Below are positions 31,708 to 42,065 of a DNA stretch of 64,000 bases, piece by piece. The stretch lies in contig CM034236.1 of assembly GCA_019916065.1 (NCBI GenBank), positions 22,232,941 through 22,296,940 on the forward strand, written 5' to 3'. The notes below the pieces were generated by a model, which made no database searches, had not been told where the DNA came from, and was given only the letters and a program-made list of their open reading frames with translations. A program made the translations under genes and the position numbers. Source of the stretch: Vitellaria paradoxa (lineage: Eukaryota; Streptophyta; Magnoliopsida; Ericales; Sapotaceae). Numbering within the stretch: the stretch's first letter is position 1; every line of letters begins with the position of its first letter.

Positions 31708-31982
31708 TGACAATTTGAATCCAGTCAAGGGACTTAGGTCACTTGACTAGAGCTTGAGATTTCCTAAGGGAGGTTTCAAGTTTGACTCTAAGGGAAGTTA
31801 TTTCCCTGGAATTGCCTCCATGAGCTGTCCAACTAGATTAAAAAGGTGTTTGTGATTGACTTACGAGCTGGTGTGTGGGGGTGCGTGCCGACAACCCGAA
31901 GAGTTTGCTATCTGCATAAAATCCGAAGGATTTACAGAAAAATTTCTCCCCGTTACAAAAAAGAACTGACAATGTGAATCCA
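31708..31982 (+). mobile_element. tRNA-derived SINE nested in copia 2 leader (243-bp body, 16-bp target duplication)
   Basis: TGACAATTTGAATCCA (31,708-31,723) and TGACAATGTGAATCCA (31,967-31,982) match at 15 of 16 and bracket 31,724-31,966. The plus-strand head looks like a tRNA. An A-box-like TTAGGTCACTTGACTAGAGC begins near 31,733, followed by a B-box-like AGTTTGACTCT at 31,782-31,792, at tRNA-like spacing. The body ends with a short A-rich tail, TTACAAAAAAGAAC. It differs in sequence and length from the SINE at 22,986. It is non-coding and depends on LINE machinery. Confidence 0.8.
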
Positions 31983-32596
31983 CATACAAAAAGAAAAAAA
32001 AAAGTATCTACCAAGATCCAACGTCCACGTAGGCGTTCTGTCCAGCACTGTTTGCTACAAGTGCATGCATGCCACCAAAGCTAATTAATATCATTATTAA
32101 GGAATAAGATTTTGGGTGACTTGGTTTTTTTTTTTTTTTAAGTAAAGAAAATATATATAAAAAAATTTAAGTTTGGTATCCTGTGCGGCGTAGGGACTTT
32201 GCTTGCTATATATCACATGCTGCCAGTGAGTCAACCTCATATGTTAACCACAAGCAGGACTCCCACAGGAGCCCACCGCACACAAGACTTGAAACATATT
32301 CCACTTTTCAGTGGAAATCCGACTCCCTTAATGCCCCTAAAAGCAAATTTTGGATGACAAGCCGGCACCATCGAGCTTAGTTGTGGCATATTGTTAGTGT
32401 TTTTTATTTTATTTTATTTTTTAACGAAAAAATCTAATGTGGGTCTTCTACCCAACGTAGAAAACAAACTACATAATATATACATGCAGAATGTATATAT
32501 GCATAAAAAGAATGTGACAACAATCTATATGCGATTTAAGTTTTAAACAAATTAAAAATTAGATTTACACATATATTGCAAAAATAAGTATAAAAT

Positions 32597-32609
32597 GGTT
32601 CTGATACCA
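32597..32609 (-). promoter_or_regulatory. Primer-binding site of copia 2 (initiator Met-tRNA)
   Basis: The minus strand reads TGGTATCAGAACC directly inside the 5' LTR. It differs at one position from the canonical TGGTATCAGAGCC complementary to plant initiator Met-tRNA. It fixes the element's orientation as minus. Confidence 0.9.
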
Positions 32610-32610
32610 C

Positions 32611-33164
32611 TTAGAAAATATAGAAATAATGAACAAGTATTTTTAGTATACTTTTGATGCAGAAAACTTTTCAATTCAGAATCTTTCACTTGTTTTATGA
32701 GCTCTTTTTGCATGAACACAGATCTACGAACAGATATTTTTCTCGTTTTGATAGAATACTACCAGAGTATCTACAAAACACATAAACCAAAACCCCAGAG
32801 ACGCTTTGATAGAATACTACCAGAGTATCTACAAAACACATAAACCAAAACCCCAGAGACTACGATGATACCCTAGATAGAACTAAGAGAGAATATATGG
32901 AGAGAGACAGAGAGAGATATTGATTGTACATAACATTAGCACAAGTTTGTGCCAGATATATGTAATAGTGAGAGGTTAACTCATCTCAACTACCAAAGGA
33001 ATAAAGTTAGATTTTATCTCACTCAGATTTTATCTCAAATATTCAAAAATTGAGATATAATATTTATCTAATATATTAGGATAATTTTGATACTAGAACT
33101 TATCTGATATCTTGCTTAGGGTACAAGCTAGACCCATGGGGACGTACCACAGGCTAATGCAACA
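32611..33164 (-). repeat. Copia 2 5' LTR, with internal 58-bp duplication
   Basis: Homologous to 25,097-25,585. It contains a near-perfect tandem duplication, 32,745-32,802 and 32,803-32,860, carrying 'GATAGAATACTACCAGAGTA', which the other LTR lacks. The duplication therefore arose after insertion. Its inner end lacks the final CA pair. Confidence 0.9.
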
Positions 33165-33169
33165 ATCTC

Positions 33170-34159
33170 CGACCATCGCTAGTTGTCATTGACCTTAGAC
33201 CACCACCTAACTCCAACTAATGCCACAGCTAGTCATCTCTGACCACTGCTGATTAGTTACCACCTCAGCCACCGGCTACCACTGCCTTTGACCAAGCGAT
33301 CACGACTAGCCAATCCTTCTTTTCCAAGCTTTGCTAGAAATCTTCCATAGCTATTGCAACGAAACTAGTTTTTTTTTTTTTTTAATTTTTGTTTGATCCA
33401 TTTGGAAAGTTTTTGTACGAAAAATTTTCTTTAAAAAAATGTTTGTAGGATCATCAAGGTTCTTTTTCCTATATTCTCTAGTAGAAGTTCATTGAAATTT
33501 TTATTGTAATCAGTACCCGTTATGTGTTGTGTTTTCAAGTTTGGCAATACTAATTCAAGTGGATTTGTCTTTGATATTTAGCCTTTTGAATCACGATTTA
33601 TATTTAGTAGTCATATCTATGGGTAAGTTATAGTACATTAAAATATTTTCCCATTACCCATTAAAATTATCTTAATACTTCAATCAATTTAGCACAATTT
33701 TACTGTTTTGACTGTTGAGCCATGCATGAACTAGATTAAAGACCCATTAGAACCAAGACCTAACTTAGCCTGATTACTTTAGTTCAATTTAATTTGATTC
33801 TAATGAGAGATCGGTTCGATTCTTAGTTTAAGAATTATCAATCTGATCATTTCAATTCGGTTTTGGGCTTAAAACTCCTATATTGTTGCTCTCTCTCTCT
33901 CTCTTAATTGGATGAACCAGAAAGAAAATAGGGAAGTCGGAGAAAGAGGGAAGAAAGAAAAATGAAGAAAAGAGAAAAAGAGAAAGTGTTGGATGCATGA
34001 CCCACACCTAATAGCCAAATGCAACTATAGGTCCATTCTGGCCAAGAAAATAAAATGAGTACTATCACCCAGGCCCAATCTCAATTTTATAATTTAAAAT
34101 GGCCCAAATTTCAATTAATGTCCAAAAACAAATACTGAGTATTAAAGGGTAATATACTA
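33170..34159. other. Intergenic DNA, no gene seen
   Basis: A C-rich stretch with CCAC/ACCAC words is followed by AT-rich DNA, a CT microsatellite (33,891-33,903) and a purine-rich tract (33,929-33,988). Nothing is recognised. Confidence 0.6.
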
Positions 34160-35352
34160 TTTTAGAGAACCAATTTGGTTTCATGCCTAGAAGATCAACC
34201 ATGGAGGCTATCTTTCTCTTGAGGAGGTTAATGGAATAGTATAGAGAAGGTAAAAAAGATTTACATATGATGTTCATCGATTTAGAGAAATATATGATCG
34301 GTTTCCTAGGGAGATTCTATGGAGAGTATTGGAAAAGAAAGGAGCGTGTGTCGCATATATTGAGGCAATAAAGGACATGTATGATAGAGTCATGACATCT
34401 ATACAGACGACTGGTGGAGAGACTAATGAGTTTCCTATCACGATTGGTTTACATCAAGGCTCAGCGTTAAGCCCGTACTTATTTACTTTAGTTATGGATG
34501 AGATTACAAGACATATTCAGGATGAGGTGCCGTGGTGTATGCTATTTGCAGATGATATTGTTTTAGTAGATGAGACGAGAGAAGGAGTGAATGCTAAATT
34601 AGAATTGTGGCGGGTTACGTTAGAGACAAAAAGGTTTAGGCTAAGTCGATGTAAGACGGAATATATGGAATGTAAATTTAGTCAAAGTAGGATAACGAGT
34701 AGTATAAAAGTAAGTTTAGGCACACAAAAGATTGTAGAGAAAGATAAATTTAGATACCTTGGATCTATGGTGCAACAAGATGGAGGGATTGATACTGATG
34801 TAAGTCACAGGATTCAAGCTGAATGGACCAAATGGAGGAGTGCTTCGGAGGTTTTTTTCGACTGAAAAGTCTCCCTCAAGGTGAAAGGAAAGTATTATAA
34901 GGTAGCGGTTAGACCAGCACTGCTATATGGATCAGAGTGTTGGACAGTAAAGCATAATCATGGTCAAAAGATGACAGTTGCGGAGATGAGAATGCTAAGG
35001 TGGATGTGCGGGATTACAAGGAAAGATAAGATTAGGAACGAGGAGATTAGGGGTAAAGTAGGAATAACACCGATTGAAGATAAAATGAGAGAACCGATTA
35101 AGATGGTTTAGCCATGTTAGAAGGTGTCCAACAGAGGCACTTGTTAGAAGGTGTGAAAGTATGGAGATTGCCAGGAGTAGGAGAGGTAGAGGAAGACCCA
35201 AGAGAAGCTAGAAAGAAACCATTAAATATGACCTGATCTACCTAGATTTATCGAATGACATGCCCTTAAACAGATCTAATTGGCGTCGACAAATCCATAT
35301 AACCGACCTCACCTAGTGAGAAAAGACTTGGTTTGGTTTGATTTGGTTTTAA
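34160..35352 (+). mobile_element. RTE-clade LINE, 5'-truncated and disabled
   Basis: The plus strand from 34,165 reads NQFGFMPRRSTMEAIFLLRR and LHMMFIDLEK. After a frame change comes GLHQGSALSPYLFTLVMDEI, then the catalytic LFADDIVLVDETREGVNAKL and KFRYLGSMVQQDGGIDTDVS. A second frame (34,881-35,111) gives LLYGSECWTVK and EMRMLRWMCGITRKDKIRNE, the C-terminal end of plant RTE proteins. Remnants of the last part continue to about 35,310, followed by a tail of TTTGGTTTGATTTGG repeats. RTE enzymes copy their own RNA at the target site. The endonuclease is missing, and stops at 34,238 and 34,865 plus a frameshift kill the rest. Confidence 0.88.
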
Positions 35353-36032
35353 TGTCAAGAAAGCATTGGCAGAGACCAACATCATTGATCTAGCAAAGAC
35401 CCATCCTCCTGCAAATATATATAGTGACGTTAGAAAAATAACGAATTCAAGTGCAAAATCAGAATAAATTAAAAACACATATGACCAAGTTAAAAATAAA
35501 AAATAACGAATTCATGCGCAATGGACACAAACAAAGCACAAAAGTAAAAAATTGTGCTCGAGACAAGTATCCTAACGTCATCTTTTTTTTTTTTTTTGGG
35601 TGTTATGACAACTCACTATATGTTTTATGGTAACGTAATAAACCTAGCAAGTAACCACTAGACAAACCTCTCTTTGTATCTTGAAGTTGTAAAATGGAAA
35701 TCCAATCTCTAACATCCGTAGGAAAAGAAATTCAACAAGCATTCGCCTAAAACCATGCTTAATTTAGTTATGCTTTGTAAATCAAGAAATTCAGACTTGC
35801 AAATCATAATTCATAAAGGCATTGGTGTTTGTATTTATATGCACATAGACACATTTATATTATTACAAAAATACTAATGAAATAATCAACTGGGTTCAAG
35901 AGCCTCCTAATTAATAATTCAAAGATAATAAGCATAACTAAATTGAGAATCATATGAAGCCAAAACATGTTTAAGCTTTACTTCATTTGTCAAAAGATTA
36001 AATCCTATTGCATTGAGAACAAACACACAACC
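35353..36032. other. Intergenic DNA, no gene seen
   Basis: Low-complexity A/T-rich DNA with a T-run (35,583-35,598). Confidence 0.6.
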
Positions 36033-36128
36033 AAACATGCACGATCGGAAGCTGGTTTTCAATCATCACAAACACTCCACAAACATACACAATCAAAAGC
36101 TAGTTTTCAATCATCACAAATACTGCAC
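36033..36128. repeat. 48-bp tandem duplication
   Basis: The units 36,033-36,080 and 36,081-36,128 share 'TTTTCAATCATCACAAA' and begin AAACATGCAC or AAACATACAC. A third partial start follows. The units differ at about eight positions. Confidence 0.85.
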
Positions 36129-38690
36129 AAACATGCATTTCTACAAAAATAATACATATATATATAAGTAACAAAAATAAAAATCCCATGGATAAATTGC
36201 TAGTTCAAATGCATATTTTTTTATGAAAGTTCAAATGCACATATTACCAACAGATTTTAATAAAACTTGTAAATATAAATCTACAATTTGGCCTTTCGAT
36301 TGTAAAGCCCTAAATAAGAACGCAAAAACTCCCAGCAAGCATATTAAAAAAAAAAAAAAAAACTGTTGCCAATGTTTTAAAAATTAAGACAATTAAATGG
36401 CCCCCCAAAAAGGTACTGATGCAAGGTAAGTAGGTAACCTGTTCAATGGTTTGGTCTATAGAGAACATAAATTTATAAAACAAAATGTAATTATGTGGCA
36501 CAAGAATAGAAAAAATTCCTAATGTCTTCTAAAATGGTCTTTCATGATTTATTAATTGATAGACTATTGTAACAAGAGAAAATTTCTACAAGCTGACAAA
36601 GTAAAGCTCACCATCTCCATATGGAATATACATTTTTCCCAGTGCTAACAAAAGTATGTATTTATTTATTATTTTTTTAATAAGAATAAAAGCCATCGAA
36701 GAAAATAAGACTAAAGTAGAACGAAATGTTTGTTTTGCGACTTGTGAGGGCATCAGCTTATGAAAATGTTCAATTCTAGTATCTGAAAACACACAACTTT
36801 CAATTTTTTATGCAATTTTTTAATGTCATTTTTATATAACAAGAACTAAGGCCAGCCCAACTTTAAAGCCAACCCTAGAACCGGAAAAATTCAAACCCAA
36901 CTTCATAAAATTGAGCTTTTATGATATAACCAAAGAAAACTCTCAGAGAGATGTAGATGTTCATAGAAACAACAAAAACTATATCTGATCTCACAGCATG
37001 ATATGTTTCCCTAAATTTTCCATATTCCCAAAAAGAAAAGTAGCAGCACATATTAATTGATCAATAAGTCAATCGAGTACCTTTCAAACCCCAAATAATT
37101 ACATATAATGAATATTTTACACTAAAATCAACCCACTATACAAACATCAATTTCAAAGAAAATACACATAAATATAGAAATATAAAATCGCCTAATTCAA
37201 ATATATACGTGCGTGTGGTGGAGTTTTGGTCCAAAAAGAGTATAACTAGAGTTTGGTTGGGTTGTTTTTTGAAACCTTTGTTGAAATGAACATCGAATAA
37301 TAGCATATCAAACAAGATTCAAAACCACGACTCAAAAATTAAAAGGGAAAAAGTGAGAAACAGAGTGAAGGTAGAAAAAGTTAGAAGGAGAGCGAAAGGG
37401 GAAATATTTAACCTAGTACACGACTGGAGACAGAGAATAAGTTTATCCGCTGCTAGAAATTGTCCATCGTCGTTTCGAATAAGTTCATCTGTCACCGGAA
37501 ATTGTCGAAAAGGATGATACACGTCTTGGAGTGAAAGACAAACCACAAAAAGCTTTTATTCTGGAGATGGAGAGAAAATTTCAACAGGGTGTTTTATTTC
37601 TTCCCTCCCAATGTCCACCCTACCGTACGTGCGACTCTCAATGCATATAGCTCGCACAAAAACTCCTAAATCCATTTGTGTGTTTTAAGAAGAATGAGTG
37701 ACAGAATCATTAAGGGAACTAATACTTGTCGGCTTGTTTCTAGAAGCGATAACCACTTAACAAACAACTCCTCGGCAATATGAGGGCTGGTCTTAAGATC
37801 CAGAGCAGACCTTCTGACAATTGAAATGGTTCAAGGTCTAGAAAAGTCACATCCCCTGCAATTTCCATATTCACCGAAGCGACCACCTCAGTATCTTATA
37901 CACTTGGGATAACTAGAGAGCCACTTCCAAACCCTAGATCGAATACTTCAATTCAATCACAAACTCTTCCCAGCCAATTCACCAGCAATCACAGCACACC
38001 AAACTAGAAACACTAATAACAACAATCATCACCCATAACACCATTTTCTCTAACTACCATCCATGCACCGTCACTTCAGTTTGGGTACAAAATTCAATAA
38101 CCCTAGGTTTCAATGCTCGAACCTCGAATGACTCCAGCATTCTTGATACTTCTCAGAAACACCTACTTTGAAATTCTAGTGAATTCAAATTCAAATAGCA
38201 AAATAATAAAACACTTCTAGTTTAAACTAATAGGGGAAAAAAGATATGTAGAGATGTAGAAATCTAAAAGAGTTGCAAATGAATGATGATTGAATGAGAA
38301 TTTTACAATAGAAATAGGGTTTAGTAACGGAATTGCAAAGGAAGCGATACCGAGAAATAAAAGTCAAAGAGAGAGAAAGCTGAATGCACCTAGAAAAGAT
38401 TAGTTGGAGAAAATGAAAATCAAATGACTTGGATACATACATACATGCGTATGTACAGTAATGCAATGCAGGCAATGAATGATCGACAGTGGACATCGTA
38501 CCTAACCACTGTGATTTTGGGCGGTCGAAGAGTTTTCGACTTTAATAGTAAACTTTTCATTTGTTTAATTTAATTAATAATTAAATTTTTCTTTAAACGT
38601 TTTAAATATACTTTAAATTTTCCTGAATAATAAATAAAAAATATTTGAATTTTTTAAAGTATATTTAAACTATTTTAGAAATATATTTTT
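36129..38690. other. Intergenic DNA, no gene recognised
   Basis: AT-rich sequence with a GC-richer middle (37,360-38,110) and no convincing frame on either strand. A diverged 42-bp tandem duplication occurs at 37,435-37,512, both copies starting GAATAAGTT(T/C)ATC. (A)-runs lie at 36,347-36,361. Confidence 0.5.
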
Positions 38691-39800
38691 TTTGAAAAAG
38701 ATAAGTAATGTTTATTTAGAGCAAAGGAATCTACATGAGTATCAATGTGATGCTAGCACAAGACAAACGAAGATCAAATACAAATACAAACCAGCCAAAC
38801 AAGGCAAACCAAAATGTCAAATCCAAACAAAACAGAGATCAACCTATTTGATCGAGGAAGTTTAAGAAAGAAGCTAAATCTACCTCCTTTCCTTCCTTTA
38901 CCCAACCATATAGACAAGTGAGAAAGTAACTCTTTATCCTCAAGATTGTCCTGCTTTCATCTTTGAATATTCTTCTATTTCTCTCTTTCCATATCAACCA
39001 AAACACACATAATGGTACCACATTCCAAATAGATTTCTTATACTTTCCAAATGGCTGACCCCACCAAGCCAAGAGAGAGTCACATAGACTCCATGGGAAG
39101 TGTATTTGAACTCCGAAGCGTACGAGAATCAAACTCCACAGTTCCGCTATCATTGACAATGCAATAGAAGATGTGCAATAGATTCCTCCTGTCTAAGGCA
39201 TAGAATGCATCGGTTGACTATGAAATATCCTCTAAGCTTAATGTTATCCATGGTTAAAATTTTCCCCTTAGCTACACACCAAGTGAAGAAAGTCACTCTA
39301 GGAGGAACAGCTTTATTCCAAAGCTTTGCCCAAGGAAAAACATATTTTGGATCTCCTTGAAGGAATAGATAGAAGGACTTAACAGTGAAAGTTCTTTTCT
39401 TAGACATATTCCAAACCATAGAGTCCTCAAGGTCCTCCAGACAAACATTGTTTAGTAGCTCCATGAGTGACAAATAATCACCAGCTCCATGAGTGATAAA
39501 TAATCACTCAATTCCCAATTATTAATGTTCTTACGAAGCATCACAGACCAAGTGCAATTTCTGCCCATTCCAGCACAGTAATCTTGTACAAATGCATCTT
39601 TATTCACTGCTAGGGCAAAGATTCCTGGAAAGAGGACAACCAGACAACCAACATTTAGCCAATCGTGCTTTCAAAATAAGATTCTATCTCCTCTGTCCAG
39701 TTTCCAGGAAATGCAGCGAGAAAATTGCAACCAATTCTTTTTTATTCCTCTCCAAATGCTTGCACCAGCAGAATTAGAACAGTGGACTGAGCACCAGCCG
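38691..39800 (-). mobile_element. 5'-truncated L1-type LINE, 3' end only
   Basis: Minus-strand frames at 39,473-39,150 and 39,159-38,839 read FTVKSFYLFLQGDPKYVFPW, then CILCLRQEESIAHLLLHC, then SIWNVVPLCVFWLIWKERNR. This is the zinc-binding C-terminus of the same LINE family as 41,976-47,901, where the corresponding words are CPLCLRQEESIDHLLIHC and RLIWKERNRRIF. Weaker homology continues to about 39,800 (DRGDRILF). The tail on the minus strand reads TTATCTTTTTC followed by eight As at 38,698-38,691. Only about one fifth of the element is left. No target duplication was found. Confidence 0.8.
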
Positions 39801-41955
39801 CCCAGATTTTCCCAATATTTAATTGAAATTACAAAAAATTAATTTGCCAACCAAAAAACAAAAATTAGTATTGGTAAATTTGTTTAAGAAATAGTTCATT
39901 AACACTTATCAAGGAGAATTGCAAACAAAATAGAAAATAAAATAAAAATTAAAAAATATAGGACAAGTGTTTTCATGATGGGCACCATGTGTCTCCTCGT
40001 GAGCCTCAAAAAAGATGCTTCTCATTTACAATTTAAAAAAAGAAAGAAAAGGAAAGAAAATAACATGAGGTTTAGACATGCAAAGGCTATTGCGTGTCAT
40101 CCGTACATCACTTCCTCACATTTTAATAGTTGAGTATCTATTGTTAAAAGTGGGCTCTTAACGACTTTTCTAAGTGATTTTATATAATTGTTTCGCAATC
40201 AAAATAATCACAATGGACACAAGATATTTGTTTTCTAAGGGAAAAAATACTTCTTTCCGTTTTGCTTTATAAAAGTACTAGTAATTGCTCGTGGCTAAAA
40301 GTAAAAAAATATAATGTAGCAGTAATACATCCTCTCAGAACCAACAGCTCGAACACAGCAGTGCACACAGAACTGGAAGCAAGCAATAAGCTCAAACCAT
40401 CACAAAAATTAGCTAGCACTAGCACTCGAAGCAAAACAACCTAACTCACAGCAACCAAAGTTAGCAAATCTGCATCAATACCATCATCATATGAAGGACC
40501 ATATTGAAACTACACAACCTTGCAAACCGCATCCTAGCAGCACCCTCCCATGGTAGAACCGCACGGAGCAGGACTACAAGGTGAAAACAGGAGACAAACA
40601 GCAACCAAACAACTACCAAAAAGCAACAATCCATTTACCAGGCAAAATAATCAGCAACCTGATACAAATAATCAGCAATACCACAGCAACAGTCAACATA
40701 ATCAACAAAGCAAACAGTCGACATGAAGAGAGTCTACATTTCAACATAATTCAATTATCAATTTACCAGTCCAACTGCAAATAAATCAAGAAGCAAGGCC
40801 GCATAAACACATCTGCAACCACTGATAGCTGCAGCAAACAATCAGGAAAAGAGGAAGAGTAGAAAAGGGAAGGGGAAGAGAGAAAAGGAAAATAAGAATA
40901 TAAGAAAGCAGAAAAAGAGAAGAAAGAAACCAAAAAGAACTGAGAAGAAAAGAAAGGAAAAGGAAAAAGGGAGCATGAGCATTCCAACAGATCATATCAG
41001 AAAATGAATTCCACAGCAAATAGCAAAACTGACCCAACCAGAACTCCACCAAATGCTCATATCAACAGCAACACATTGGCAACCAAAGAGTTGCATATCA
41101 GGCCAGCAGAGTCATAATTCAAACCAACAATCAGCATCACCGGCACATCTCATCACAAAACCAGTACCACAATCCCAAAACCAGCAAGGAAAATCAAAAC
41201 ATCAGCAGTTCACACTTCTCCCCATCCTGCCCCACAAACAAACCAATGCATATAATATTATAAGCCACAAATAGACTCAGCACAGCATCACCCATTCCTC
41301 AAGACCACATGCAAATCCCATCAATTCCAGAACAACAGAAATTACACCTAAGCACCAATAACAGCAGGCACCACCCTCAGCTAAACCATCTCTAATTCAT
41401 CAACGAACCACAGACTAACCAAAAATCAGCCACCACAAACACAGCAGCATATACATCATAATAGGTCCACCACTAACACACAGTTGCAGCCACAAATTGG
41501 AAAGCAATCAAAACATCGACCCCATCACATAGGAACCTACACCCATAATCTCTCACACGACCAAAGATTGACGTAGTTCAATTTCACACTCTACTCACGA
41601 TAGAAGCAGGCAATATCCAATTTCCATTGAGGCCAAAGCTTTTATCAGACCTTTTAAATCTTTGGCAACTAAGAACTTTCTCACGGATAACATTTATAAT
41701 CCTAGTCAAGAAGTCTCCATCAATATAATTATTTTCAAAACATCTCCGATTTCTCTCCTAAAACTAAGAATGAAAGTATAGTAAAATTAAGGATATTTAT
41801 TAATGGATACTTATTAGACAAAGCCAAATAAATTTTTTATTTTAAAAAAATGATATTTAATTTTCTTTGAATTTTTTTAAATAAACATTTAAACTAAAAT
41901 TTCAATTTTAATGAGCTTAAAACTTAAATTTTAAATACATACATTTTTATATTAT
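39801..41955. other. Intergenic DNA with strong C/A versus G/T strand asymmetry
   Basis: No gene is recognised. From 40,280 to 41,580 the plus strand is rich in CA, CAAC and CAGCA words, so the minus strand is GT-rich. A nearly pure purine tract lies at 40,844-40,976. Open frames seen here are low-complexity shadows. The stretch may be the non-coding part of an unknown transposon. Confidence 0.45.
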
Positions 41956-42065
41956 TTGTGTCATTTATATATATATATATATATATATATTTGAAAAGAT
42001 AAGTAAGATTTATTACCAGCATCGAAGAGATGCTTCGGAAAAAACGAATTACATCAAATCCCTTC

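Larger units (their letters stand above)
25092..33169 (-). mobile_element. Ty1/copia LTR retrotransposon 2 (8.1 kb), with candidate target duplication
   Basis: The body is 25,097-33,164. The LTRs at 25,097-25,585 and 32,611-33,164 match along their length. Flanks ACCTC (25,092-25,096) and ATCTC (33,165-33,169) match at 4 of 5. A primer site fits initiator Met-tRNA, and the purine tract CGAGTGAAAGA (minus strand) sits at the 3' LTR. Gag to RNase H remnants lie on the minus strand at 30,689-26,656. Two features are unusually long: a 1.9-kb leader, partly explained by a nested SINE, and 1.07 kb between RNase H and the 3' LTR with no recognised ORF. The copy is dead. Confidence 0.9.

Noticed and set aside
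25097..33164. Solo LTRs instead of a complete copia element
   Set aside because: Primer site, purine tract, matching LTRs, flanking pentamers and ordered gag-RNase H remnants together support one element.
40763..41052. Phe/Ser-rich minus-strand frames over the purine tract
   Set aside because: Low-complexity translation of a polypurine tract, not protein-like.
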